This document shows, in pieces, positions 50,641-62,600 of a stretch of DNA of 64,000 nucleotides. The notes under the pieces are model-generated. The model was not told the DNA's origin, made no database searches, and was given only the letters and a program-made list of their open reading frames with translations. The DNA lies in assembly GCA_030144725.1 (NCBI GenBank), contig JASKMD010000013.1:4310278-4374277 (forward strand), written 5' to 3'. The DNA comes from Haematococcus lacustris. Lineage: Eukaryota > Chlorophyta > Chlorophyceae > Chlamydomonadales > Haematococcaceae. Every line of letters begins with the position of its first letter. Positions within the stretch are counted from its first letter, which is position 1. Made by a program: the position numbers and the translations under genes.

Positions 50641-53600
50641 GAGGGCGATGCGGCTAGGGTTCTTCCCATACAGCCTCCACCCCTCCACCCACCAAAATGG
50701 CAATGCCTGAGAGCGGGCAAATATTTCCTCACTCAGTGCTTCAACCGCCCCGCCCCGCCCCGCCCGCTCAGGGTTGACAGGGCAGCAGAGCAGCAGGGCG
50801 GCAGGGCGGCAGGGAGGCAGGGAGGCAGGGCAGCAGGGCGGCAGGGAGGCAGGGCAGCAGGGCGGCAGCCGGCATGGCGGCAGGGTAAAACGAGTCAAGG
50901 GGGTGGGGTGGGTTGAGTATGATGACACCCCACAATGGGTTGTCTTGCCGATCAAGCAACTCCAGCAGGACCAGGACAGTAGCTGGACCCGCCTCCAGCA
51001 CCAGCTCCAGCACCCTTCAGCCTGACCAGCTGTGCCCGCCTCCCTCCAGCCAGCCCCCTCCAGCCACTAGAGCAGCAGCCTGCCAGGCTCCCTGAAGACC
51101 TCGTGATGCAGGCAGGCAGGCGCTGACACAAGGGCAGGATGGGCGAGCCGGGGCAGAGTCAGCCTAAAGACTGCCTGCCACTGCCTCCCACTGCCTGGCC
51201 ATTCAGGTCACTTGGCAGGGTCAGGGCTGGTAGGTAAGGAGGTAGGTGGTAGGTAAGGAGGTAGGGGGCAGCACCAGGGGCCGCCACCAGCAGCGGCCCA
51301 GGTAGAGCTGCCAGGTAGCAGCCAACCACCAGGCGCTCTGAAGCTGGCTGGCAGCAAGGCAGGGGGCAACACACAGGGCTGAGGCAGAAAGCAGCGGCAG
51401 CTGGGCCAGATCAGGCAGTGGGGAGGTGATGTGGTGATGCCACTGCAGCAACAAGCACATAACTGCGTCCATGTGTAGATGTGCCACTATCGTCACCCTG
51501 ACAAGCTTATCAAGGACTTTGTGACCATGCTACTCTGCCAGGTGCAGGGAGGGCAGGGCAGCAGGGCAGCAGGGAGGGTGCCTCACAAGGTCAGCCTGGC
51601 CCCTCTCGTCCCTGCCCTGCGCTCCCCAACACTGAAATGAGGCATGGGACCTCCCACCAGGGCATGTCAGCCCAGCAGCTGGCACCCCTGGCCCTGGACC
51701 CGGTGCCACCTCATCTCCCTCTCCTCACCTCTCTAAAGCTGTTCCTATTGTGCTGCTGTGAGTATAGCAGTATAGGCAGCAGCAGCAGCTGCTGGATTGT
51801 CAAGTGTTGTGATGTCAGCTGCAAGGGAGGAGCCTGTGTCAGCCCTGGCTGTTGCTGCTGCTGAACTGACCCGCTGCCATGTGTCACCCATGTCCAGACA
51901 ACCCAACCTGGTCTGCAGGCCTGGGTGAGGCTGCCCATAGCAGCTGATGCAAGATGGGGTGCAGCCAACCGCAGTCAGCAGCTATAATGATCAGGCTATG
52001 TGCAGGCAGTGCGGGTGGCAGCCTGGCTGACGGGGGCTCATCAGATCACCATGTGGGCTGAGGGGCTGGGTGAGGGAGTGAGGTGCTGCTGCTGCTGCCC
52101 TGGCAACAGACCTGGCTCCCCCTTGCAGCTGAACCGAGTGTGTCTGGCCCCCCGTATGCTAGACCTTTGTAGCAGGTGGCAGCGACAGCCAAGTACAGCG
52201 TGCGCCTTCAGCCGCTGCACCCTGACCTGCCACCCGGTGGGATAGTGAATGACGGGTTGCGCTACACAGCCCCTCACCTTCCATTGGCCCTGACCAAGAC
52301 ATGGTCAGCTTGATGCACAACACCACACCCACCAACAGCATTCATCCCATTGCCTCAGGCACTGGCTGCGTTGAATGGCTGTGCCATACATGGTGCAGGT
52401 GCTCCTCTAAGCTGTCACCTCACAAGGTGTGCTGGGTGCATCAACAGCCTGACAGCCCAGGCACCTTCCCAGCCCCTCTCCTTATCTTGACACCAGCTGC
52501 GGCCAGTCTGCCCTGACCCACACCCACCTGCAGCATCTTGCCCTTGCTATCACCAGTCCCATCATGTAGGCAGCAGCCCCATGGACCCAGGCAGCAGGGG
52601 GCAGCAGCTGAAGAGCCAGCCGGGCCCAACACTTACTGCTGATGCCCTGCAGCCCTGCAAGGCGCAGGCCACAGTGCTTGCACCATGAGGTGAGATAGGC
52701 GACAACACATGGCAGCTGGTGGGCACTGCATGCAGCCAGGTTCTCATGTTGCAGCCTCACAGCAGGTCAACTCCCTAAGCTTCAGGCAGTCTTATGAACA
52801 CTGGCCAAGGGAGATGCCGTACAGCACTACCCGCATTGGAGAGCCATTTGGTTCAAAGCTTGGAGGAGCTGAGCAATGGACCAGCCCTAGTGGCCGAGCC
52901 AGCTGCATACTGCGGAACTGAAAAAGAACAGAGCAGCAGCTACACACACACTGCTGCTCTTGCTACACCTTAACACTGTAGACTGCTCAGCAGGCCCAGC
53001 CTGACAGCCCCAACACCTAAGCAGGCTGTGAAGAGGAAGATGGCAGCGCTTGAGCCGTCAGCCGAGACACGTATGTGTGTGCAGCGCAGGTGGTTGGCCC
53101 TCGCAGGCCCCATGGCACTATTGTGGCGCACATGCATGACAGCTTGTCGCTGCTGATGCATCTTTTGAATTCGAGACTACTCGCGGTGTATACCGGCTTC
53201 CTAAGAATGTATTCCTTTAATTCAGTAAGTGTAGGGTGTAGAGGAGCGGCCACGCAGCACAACTACCCTATAGCGACCCTCTGCTGGGTGTGTGGAACGG
53301 CATGCTGGTGGTGCCGGCAGCCATGCAGTCCCTCCCCATCCGCCTTCACCCTCAGCACCCCGACTCTTCAGCCACCGCCCACACCTCCACCACAACCCAG
53401 CTGCCACCTGGTCGACTGCATGGCACCCTGATTGGGCTGCTACTGGGGCTAAACACCGCTGGTGTTTAGCGTGTGCAGATTGTGCGCTGCCCGCTGCACC
53501 TGGGACCAAGTATGGGCTTACACAGAAGCACACGACCTGTGTACCTCATCATGGTTACAATTGCCATTGGCTTGCATAGTACCCATCATAACACACCCCA

Positions 53601-53751
53601 CCACAGAGCACCAAGGCCTGCCAACAGCCTGCACTTATCAGCAACACAGGCATACACCCATGATGGCATTAGCATTGCACATGCACACACCCCACCATGT
53701 CATCATAACTGACGCGCATAGCTAAACATGCCCCCATGACCCATGTGCACA
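50641..53751. other. long intergenic mosaic, no gene
   Basis: Includes a minisatellite (50778-50886); a GGTAGGGGGCAGCACCAGGG block with a short GGTAGGTAAGGAGGTAG duplication (51230-51285); a block shared with 26440-26700 (51700-51990); and the spacer shared with 18000-19270 and 41160-42200 (52240-53490). Near 53485 is a second empty site of the foldback element. Frames are short and overlap. Confidence 0.5.
50778..50886. repeat. GGCAGGGAGGCAGGGCAGCA-type minisatellite
   Basis: About twelve 8-9 bp units (GGCAGGGCG, GGCAGGGAG, GCAGCAGGG) preceded by a short CGCCC run (50748-50765). Confidence 0.8.
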
Positions 53752-55503
53752 TCATTCAATTGTCACCTTGAAAAGGCCTGTCTTGGACCAGCTGTCATCC
53801 TGCCAACATGCAGGCACCTCAAACGTGTAGAAGAGACCAGACCAGACTATGATGTCCAGCCACCGTGCCCAGGGCTGCTCAGCCATGAGCTGCAGTGACT
53901 GGTGCATGGCTTCAGAAACAGACTCCTCAATACTGCTGAAGGTGACCTCCTGCACAGCGGGCATGAGTTGCACCAGCTGGCGCCAGAACTCCAGTGAGGG
54001 CTCTACGCTGCCATACCACAGCTGAAAGTGGGTGCAGTCCCGGCACACTGGAGCCAATGCCTGGACATCAACGGCTGTGACTCCATGCAGGTGATGGACC
54101 ACCACCGGGCCGCAGCACCGCAGCGGTTGCAACATAGCTACTAGCACCGCCAGGTCCTCCCTCTGCTGCTGTAGGGACAGCTGAGTGATGACGCCAGATC
54201 GTTCCTCTTCTGCGGTCAGCATACCAAGTTGCATTTGCTTAAAAATCTTCACTGGCACCTTGCACGCACATGCCATGTTGTGTAGTGCCGCTGCCACCTC
54301 AGGCTTGGAGATGTCCTCCACACTGATGTCCAGTGTCCCCAACATTAGGGGCTGGGAGAGGGAGTGCAGAGGCAGGTAAGCGATTGCCTTCCAGACAATA
54401 GTCCCAAGCAGCTCCACCCGCTGCCAGCTGCAAGGCGCATCTGCACATGAGGTGTCCAGCTTTTCAACACCTCCTAGTTGGAGGCTGGTGATCTGGGTGG
54501 CTGCTAGCAGTGTGTCAAACTGTTGCTGGTCCTTGATTTGGATTCTTGGCAGCTGCAGGGAGTGGAGCTGAGGCAGCACCTGCAGCAGCTCAGTTAGCCC
54601 CTTCAGGCCATCAAGGTGGGATAGAGTGAGCACCTGCAGCAGAGCCAGAGGTTGCAAGAACTGCACCAGGACGTCTGGACCCTCATTCCCTGTCAGATGG
54701 TGCTTGAGGTGTAGCTGGGTCAGGTGTAGCGCCAGGGGCTGCAGCTTGGGCAGTGGAGGCCTGCTGCCTGAAGGGTGGCAACGATAGCCATCAAAAACCA
54801 GCCGCTGGAGCCTGGCTCCTTGGAACGGGTCCAGGGTCACCGCCCCAGGCCCAGGCTGCTGCGGCTGCTTGACATTGGTGCTGTGGAGCTCTAGCTGCTG
54901 CAGCTGGATAGACAGTTGTGGGTGGGAGAGCATGATGGCCAGGCCGCTGCAGGTGACAGAGTGGCAACTAAGGACCAGGGCAGTCAGGCCCGGGAAGCTG
55001 TCCACCAGGCGCTGAGCAAGGTCAGGTAAGCAGGGCAGCTCCTTGCGTCTATCACTGTTAAGTGATCCAAAGCCAACCAGCCTGCAGACCTCCACTGCTG
55101 CACAGTTGTCCAGCTTTGGCAGAGTGTGGGCCAGCAGGTCGGTGTAGCACTCGCTGTCCTCTGTCTTTGGCTGCCACAAGGTGAGAGTCAGCTTGCTTGT
55201 TCTTGCTTGCAGGGCTGCGACAACTCGCGGCGTGAGCAGCTGGTCGCAGCACTGCCTGCCCAGCTGGATGCGCAAGGCTGGGACGTGCAGCAGGTGTGCC
55301 TGAGAGAAAGCGCGGCAGGTCAGGGGCAGCAGGCTCCTGGCCTGAAGCTGCATGACCCGGCAAGCGATGTCATCCAGCAGCGCTGGCGGGAGGTCCAGCA
55401 GCCTAGTGGCAGCAGGGGACACCTCGCCGGCTGGGCTGTACCCATCTGCTGCTGAGGCACCGCCATCCTCTGTAACTTGATGTTGCATGTCATGCTGGCT
55501 CAT
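53752..55503 (-). CDS. F-box-like/LRR protein, subfamily B, 583 aa
   Basis: An open frame from ATG 55503 (MSQHDMQHQVTEDG) to 53752. F-box-like segment LLDLPPALLDDIACRV, then TCRAFSQAHLLHVPAL. Subfamily B block (LVGFGSLNSDRRKELP, LSCHSVTCSGLAIML, LHSTNVKQPQQPGPG). One codon longer than the 42482-44230 copy because of a 3-bp insertion (KIFKQMQLG versus KIKRMQLG). C-terminal block VDVQALAPVCRDCTHFQL, EFWRQLVQLMPAVQE, QPWARWLDI, ending LFKVTIE. It remains fully open although its neighbour was destroyed by the element at 56572. Confidence 0.82.
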   Translation of the reverse strand: MSQHDMQHQVTEDGGASAADGYSPAGEVSPAATRLLDLPPALLDDIACRVMQLQARSLLPLTCRAFSQAHLLHVPALRIQLGRQCCDQLLTPRVVAALQARTSKLTLTLWQPKTEDSECYTDLLAHTLPKLDNCAAVEVCRLVGFGSLNSDRRKELPCLPDLAQRLVDSFPGLTALVLSCHSVTCSGLAIMLSHPQLSIQLQQLELHSTNVKQPQQPGPGAVTLDPFQGARLQRLVFDGYRCHPSGSRPPLPKLQPLALHLTQLHLKHHLTGNEGPDVLVQFLQPLALLQVLTLSHLDGLKGLTELLQVLPQLHSLQLPRIQIKDQQQFDTLLAATQITSLQLGGVEKLDTSCADAPCSWQRVELLGTIVWKAIAYLPLHSLSQPLMLGTLDISVEDISKPEVAAALHNMACACKVPVKIFKQMQLGMLTAEEERSGVITQLSLQQQREDLAVLVAMLQPLRCCGPVVVHHLHGVTAVDVQALAPVCRDCTHFQLWYGSVEPSLEFWRQLVQLMPAVQEVTFSSIEESVSEAMHQSLQLMAEQPWARWLDIIVWSGLFYTFEVPACWQDDSWSKTGLFKVTIE

Positions 55504-56536
55504 AGCTGGGACTGCTAGTTGGCCTGCAGAGTGGGTGGAGCAACAAGGCTGTCAGGGTGTGAGGGCGCCAGCAGCAGCAGCAGCGTATGATTGGCTGGAT
55601 GAGTGGGTGCGGGTACGCACCTGGCTGCTCCTGGCTGCTCTCAGTTCACTTCCGCCGGGGATGGCTTCAAAGAAGCCTGAAGAGCAGAAAGAGAGCAGCA
55701 GCGTGGACCTCGGACATAAGCGATGTTAAGAGCGGCTTCTGTGGTCCGATGCTACAGTTGAAGTCCAGCTGGTTTCGCTACGAAGCCGAGGGCGATGCAA
55801 CTTTCCATGCAACCTCTTTCCATGCACACTTCTTTCCATGCAACTGTTACTTCCCAGCCACTGTTGCATCAGCCTAAGGAACTGATGATGTCAGCAGATC
55901 ACAGTAAACGGAGGAGAAGGCTTGGGCTGTAGCTGGATCAGGAGGGGTGGGTTGGCTTGGGAGCTGGCTCGGGTGAAGGTAGGGGGCAGCACCAGGAGCC
56001 GGCACCAGCAGCGGCGCAGGTAGAGCTGCTTGGCGGCAGCCAACCACCAGGCGGCCCTGAAGCTGGCTGGCAGCAAGGCAGAGGGCAACACACACTGTCG
56101 AATCAATGGGAATGGGGTCAGGGATAGTAAGGGACAGCACTGTAGCAGCAGAGTCGTTGTGCTGGCCTTACCCTAACCCTAGATTTGCTGGATGGTCACA
56201 ATCTATGACACGGAAAGATTGAAACGTATTGAAGAGCAACTGAACAGTCACCCCACCCCTCGTTTTACCTCCTTATCACCGCCCAACTGTCATGACAGCC
56301 ATTCCTATCTAGCATCAGCAGCAGGCTGTGTCGTTGCATGCGCTGTGGCTAGGCTATCGCGCCCTTCATGGAGCTATGTGCTTTTACAATGCATTTCTCA
56401 TGTTGTCTAGGGTTCTTCCATGCAACCTCCCAGCCACAGTCACATTAGCCTCAACACCATGCATGACACACCACAAACAACCCAAGCATCAAGGCGCTGC
56501 CAACCGTTGTCAATGGCCAGATCAATCAGCAATCAC
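55504..56536. other. 5' flank of the 55503 gene and 3' flank of the disrupted copy
   Basis: Near-identical to 44231-45260, including the CAG core (55575), the GGTAGGGGGCAGCACCAGG block (55978-55996) and the CCCTAACCCTAG telomere-like word (56170). No gene. Confidence 0.5.
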
Positions 56537-56571
56537 TTAGTCTTTGAACATGCTCACTTTGAATATACCAG
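56537..56571 (-). pseudogene. C-terminal stub of an LRR gene cut by the plus-strand element
   Basis: Minus-strand codons GIFKVSMFKD followed by TAA (56537-56539) match the end of the 45244-47151 protein (GIFKVSMFKDSVIAD), here four residues shorter because a Ser codon became a stop. The gene body upstream of these codons is replaced by the element starting at 56572. If this is a simple insertion, the rest should lie beyond the gap. Confidence 0.75.
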
Positions 56572-56679
56572 GACTTTTTCGGTTGCCCGCAACCGAGAGA
56601 GTTTTAGCGACAACACGGCCCGCTCCAAGCGCTCTGCAACCCGGATTCGCACACAGCTCACCAAGACCAGCAGAACGAG

Positions 56680-59600
56680 ATGCAGGACGACCACCGCTCA
56701 CCCGAGACAGCTGGAACGTTGGGCCTCCTGGCCCACCACATCAGCAGGCTACCAGGTATGCGCACGGCCGTACTATTAATCTTGATACCTCTTGTCTTTA
56801 CAGGGTCGGCGGTTACCAATCTCCGCCGACCTGCTTTTGCGGCATCTAGCGAAGCTTGCAGTGCTACACACACGGGACAGCGTTGGAACTGCCTGTGCTC
56901 AAAAATCGCGGAAAACCATTCGCGTTGGAACAGTCCTAAGACGCAGGTCGATTGGGATAGACCTTCAAACCATTGGCGACTGTGTCGGGCTATACCCGCG
57001 CAGATTGCACGAACACACTTGGCCACTGGCCTAGGGGCTATACCCCAGCACACATCCCTAGGGGCTATACCCCAACACACATCCCTAGGGGCTATACCCC
57101 AACACACATCCCTCGGGGCTATACCCCAACACACACCCATAGGGGCTATACCCCAGCACACAACCCTAGGGGCTATACCCCAACACACATCCCTAGGGGC
57201 TATACCCCAATACACATCCCTAGGGGCTATACCCCAACACTCACCCATAGGGGCTATACCCCAACACTCATCCCTAGGGGCTATACCCCAATACACATCC
57301 CTAGGGGCTATACCCCAACACACATCCCTAAAGGCTATACCCCACTACACATCTTTAGGGGCGACACTCCAATACTTAAATATAGGGGTTACACCCCACT
57401 ACACCAATACAACTAGACCCTACACCATCATCTTGGTTGCCCATGTCATACATTTGGACATAGAAACCAACACTATAAGACAAGAGGACAAGGTGCTCAT
57501 AACACACACACATACTAAGACAACTGACTGCTGTGCCATCGCTTCGACTACAGGGGGAATGAGCAACGTCAGCCTCGTGGTGGGACACAGCTCTCCCTTC
57601 CAGAGACAGGTTATGGGCAGGACCATCAGGCAGCTGCCCTTCAGAGGCATCACCTCCACAGCGCCCTTCACCAGCCAGCGTCGAGTGGACCCCAGCTTGG
57701 CAGCCATACCGCTACATGCGGTGTCTGGACTGCATGGCCAGACCGCACTCAAAACGACCATGCAGGGCCACATTGTCCGCACCACCGGGAAGGGACAACC
57801 CACCCTGGATCACACCTCGGACGACCCTGAGCTGGCAGCGGAGGAGGTGTCAGCTTGGCTGCAGCAATGCCATGCCCCAGCCCTGGATGGGGTTCAGTTT
57901 GAGATGACTAAGACCTACACGCAAAAGAGCTACCAATGCCATCCAGCCAACTACACCTTCGCCGTGTCAGCCAGTAATGTCGCAGCCATGCTGGCTGCCC
58001 ATGAGCAGAACCCCTACATCACCGATGTAGCTACCCACACAGCAGTCACGAGCGGCAGAATGAGGTGCAGCCTGGAGGAAGTGGGACCCGGCACCTATCC
58101 CCAGCTCACCACTGCCTACATCCAACTCACCAACCTGCAAGGGGGAGATGAGCTGGGTCTTCCCCATCGCAGCCTTACCCACCCACCCACCCTCCTCCCT
58201 TCCCTGCGCCATGCTACACACCTGGCAGTGGGTGCCCTGGTGCTTGCAGTGGCAGGTCCACCACCCACTGAGCCAGAGGGGGTGCCCAGATATGCTGAGA
58301 CACTGACCACCTCCCCCCTCTGGCGCGTGATGAAGGCTCTGGACGTGGGCGCTGTCACTGCGGACCCACAGCGCAGGCAGAACTGCTATGTGGTGCACTC
58401 GGATACGGACCACTTGCAGCAACTGCTGGACCGCCACCACCGCATCAGCGTCAGACTTGGTAACACCTTCGCGCTAACCCTTACCTCTACTAACCCTCCA
58501 CAGCCACCCCCCTATTGCATCGCTGTGAGCAGCCCTAGCAGCATTGCAGCAGTGGATGAGCGCTCGACCGCCAAGTACGCAGACCTCCTTAGCATCCTTG
58601 TACAACTCCAGGTCAGAGCATCTATCCTCCACCAACACACACAACCACCACAACACCTCGACACCATCAGGCACCTGAATGTCAAAGCATGCCACAATCA
58701 TGCATGCCATGGCATAGCCACTAGGTCATCATCACCACAAACACATACACTCAGAAACCCATGCTTGCACCGCAACCCCCATGCGACAGCAGCCCGGCAT
58801 GCGCTGCGGACAACAAGTAACCAGCCCACCAAGACACTCAACACGCACCATGCGCACACGATGTCGCAGGCGCAGCACAGCGATCCAGGACCTCTCCTGG
58901 CGCTGCTGGTTGGTGCCTCTGCGGAGCATGAGCAATGGAAGGAGCGCATCCGTACTGAGACTACGCGGCCGCTTACCTTCACCAACCTGCAAGGTGACCT
59001 GCTCACCCTGGAGCTGACGGGCAACACCCTGGCCTCCCTAGTGGTCACTAGGAGCGACCCGCTCACCCAGCAGGTGACCAGGGAGAGCCTGGAAGCAGCA
59101 GCGGTGCAGTGCGCAGCCCTCGCCTTCTGTGCCACAGACGGCACCCCTCTCTACTCATGCAGCAAGGGGCAGGTCAGCAAGGAGATGCTGATTCAAGTAG
59201 GCAGCAGCCCAGATATGGTGAACCTCCTGGCAGCAGCGCACTTCATGGGGGATGATCTGAAGGTGGGGGGTGAGGTTATCAAGGTGGGCCTACCCTACCG
59301 CTACCTCACGGGTAAGGGCGACCAGGTGGTCTGGATTGACAAGCTCAGCAACAAAGGGCTGGACTACCAATCTGGGAGGGTGGTGAGCAGTGAAGAGGCA
59401 GCAGCGGCTAATCTCAGCAAGACGAGCCTAGGCAGCATCACCAACCAGGATGGATTCGTCTTCAGGTGTATCGCCTCCATTGCCGATGGCAGCAGCATGG
59501 CCGAAATAGCAGGCGCTAACGCCACTCGCACCATGCAGGCCAAGGCCACCACGGCCATGGCCTCCGCCAGGGTGGACCCAGTTGGGCCAAGCAGCTACGC

Positions 59601-62600
59601 ACCGCAAGTCAGACGCGCCAACACACACCTGGGCCCCACACCCATGCGGACAGCAGCAGCCCCCCGTCGAGGCTGGGCCGCAGAGTCCTGTCAAAATGCG
59701 ACGCAGATCCGTGTCCTCCCTCCACGGGCAGAGGGAGCTCGGCCCACACCCCATGGCCCCCCTCCCTCTGGCCGCCCCGCTACACAGGGCCCCCTCCCAC
59801 CAGGCCGGCCAACACAGCAGCCTCGGCCGCAACCTGCTAGCAGGGGACCATCCCCCATCTCCTCAGGCGGCAGACACAGCCGCAACCCGAGCAGGGGCAG
59901 CAGCGGTAGCAGCATTGGAGCCTTCGACGAGCTCGCCATCGAGGCCGGGTACATGAATATGAACCGGGTGAGGAATAAGGAGCGCCCCCACACTCCCCCA
60001 GACAGAGACAATACTAGGAACGCCTCACCCGGCTGCTGGTACCGTAGTACCATGTCTGACCCCATCCTCACCACGGATATCATCACACGTGCACATAAGA
60101 CTCACCACATGCTTGCACGTAATACCATGCGGAGGGTCAGGCCCTCCACACCACCTTTGAATAACCAATTACAAGCAACAAACCACCATGCCCTCACCAC
60201 ACGGAGAAGCCACAATGAGCCAAAGACCACTGCCTACTGCAATACGCCATGCAGGCCCCATCTGACCCTGCTGTGGACGCGCCCACCCCAGCAGCCCAGG
60301 GGGGAGGAGCATCCACAGCAATGCGCGGGGAGGCGGCAGCAGCAGCAGTGGCCCTTGGCGATGGATCTCTTCGTCTGCAAGGTAGGCTATCCCCCGAATG
60401 CCACCTGCCCCAGCCCTCCACATACACACCCAGGATCCCATACTAGCAACATTGGCGTGAGAAATCTGACCCACAACCTACCAGCCCTCCACGCCGCAGA
60501 AACTGGCCCAGGCAACAACCGCGACACCGACGCCATGGAGGGCGACACAAGCCTGGTAAGGGAGCAGGACTCCGCCCCACGCCAACATGCAACCCACAGG
60601 CTCATTCTCTACACCCAACTTACCCCCCCCGACCACCCTCCTCGCAGATCCCCACGGGAGAAGAGGCTGGGGTGGGAGCTGGACAGGAGTACCCACCCCT
60701 CTCCAACAACCCCGCCTACATGCCAGGTAGGCCGAGACGCCCCTGGCATCAGCATAGAAGTACAACATGCAGGCACCCACACCAATCCCAGACACTTGGA
60801 AACACGACGGAGGACACACTGCGCCGCAGGCACCGCTGGTGGCCGGGTTTGGGGTGCCCCACTGGCACGCAAGGCGGCAGCAGACACCCGGGACCCGCAG
60901 GTGGGCAGCACCACCCACCCCACCCTAGGCCACAGGGAAAGTCCCACCAATGCCCACCACCCTACCCATACCCACCAGAACAACCTGACCACAGAACACC
61001 GCTGCCACCACCCACACAGGCCGCACCATACAGCGCCGAGCGTGAAACGCAACGACCACGGAGAGGTCTGGAGCGCCCAGCTAGCAGCCGCAACTTGGGA
61101 CAACAACTATCTGAGGCAACAGGTAACCAGACCCCTGACCCCTACGGGCCGCAACACACGCACTCAAGTAGGGGAAAGGTACGGACGTTGCCCACACCAA
61201 CCATCAACTGCGTGTAACCCTGCAGGAGGCTCGCTGTACGGCGGGGGACTACCGCTGGAAGATGCGAGCATGGAGGACCCAGCGGTAAGCCATGACCCCG
61301 AACCCGCGCTGGCCCAGCCCCATGCACATGACCAGCCATCAACACTACCACACCCCAACATGCCGGGACAACACCACAGTCTCCGCACAGATCACACACC
61401 GCACCCCCACCCCACCACCACCACCATATCTGCTACTGGCTTGCACACCCAAAACGGCACATCCCACACCACTGTGGCTTGTATAGCTACTGGCCATGCG
61501 TTGGGAAGGGCCAGTGGGCAGCAGCTAACCAATCACGCCCAAACAGGCAGGAGACAGCAATCGGATGGCAGACACGACAGGTGGCACCCCGCAGGAACCC
61601 ACAAGCAATGCGGAGGACACACACATACACATCAAGTGTCAGCCGGGGACCATGCCTTTAATGCCCACACCTGCCCGTACACTCCCTACACCGCTGCCAC
61701 CTGCACGTCCGCAGGAGACGCGTGGGGACGGCACGGCCGGCAGCAGCTGATTGTCCCAACCCAGGCTGGCTTTAAGCACAATGCCACAAAGCCAGATAAC
61801 ACACTGGCCACTAACCGGGAGCTTAGACGAGCAGCTGCCTGGCCAGACGTTGTCGTCCACGGCTACAGCCAAGGGGGGACTAGACAGGCAGCGACCATTA
61901 GCACCCTCTCTGTTAGGGCCCATGGGCCCAGGAAGGGGGCAGACGTGCATAGGGGTAGAAGCGTAGCAGCCCTCCACAGATGTAGCAATGAGATGGTGGA
62001 CTGTAGGGAGGCATGTAACACCCCATGCCAACTCAGGCCCAACGACCCCGATACACACGGCACGCACCTAGGCAACAGACAGCACAGCCACCCACCTCCC
62101 TTCCCACCCAAGAGGTGGTCCATCAATAACCTAGTCAACATGCTTGTGAACGCTGCCATCGGCACGCAAATGATCACCTTCCTCTGCCAAAACATTGGCC
62201 AGAACACGCAACCCACCATGAAGGACTCCAACAAGTGCCTTAGAAGACACAGGAAACTGCTTAGCAAAATCAAGGCAACAGTCAGAGCTATCAGCTACAA
62301 CACTATGACAGGGATAGACGGCACTCTATCCGCCTCTAGTTCTCTATGTAAGCTCAGGAATAGATTCCACCTCTCCACACACGGTGCCAACAACAACCAA
62401 CCCCACACAGTCTACCAATTCAATAGCACCCTCCACGTCTACTACTGCTACCAAACTGCAGAACACGGACGAGACACCGCCTGGGCCATAGGCAAGATAG
62501 ACATCATGTCCGCCGTCAGGGCTGTCTACGTGACATGGCTCCTGCTAGCAGCTGGGGATGTTGAGGCCAACCCCGGCCCAGCCAGGGAGCACTACCAGCA

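Larger units (their letters stand above)
52250..56571. repeat. segmental duplication unit, copy 2 (partner 41200-45297)
   Basis: See the partner unit for content. The homology ends at 56571: both copies read TTTGAATATACCAG, after which the partner continues into LRR codons (CCTTCACCCAGC) while this copy switches to the plus-strand element (GACTTTTTCGG). Confidence 0.75.

Noticed and set aside
56756..56803. A GT...AG segment (GTATGCGCAC to CTTGTCTTTACAG, with TACTATTAAT inside) that looks like a 48-bp intron at the start of the polyprotein.
   Set aside because: It is shorter than usual algal introns and its length keeps the frame. Translated, it gives a convincing hydrophobic segment. It is left as coding, with splicing as an open alternative.
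56658..57323. Minus-strand frame of 221 codons (CWGIAPRDV repeats) across the 27-bp array.
   Set aside because: It stays open only because the repeat unit is a multiple of three without stops; it has no support outside the array.
57034..57411. CRISPR-like array of 27-bp repeats.
   Set aside because: Units are directly adjacent with no spacers, and the context is eukaryotic.
60001..61740. Treating the low-complexity part of the polyprotein as an intron-rich or non-coding gap between two genes.
   Set aside because: The frame is open through all of it without a stop, which would be unlikely by chance; kept as coding with reduced confidence.
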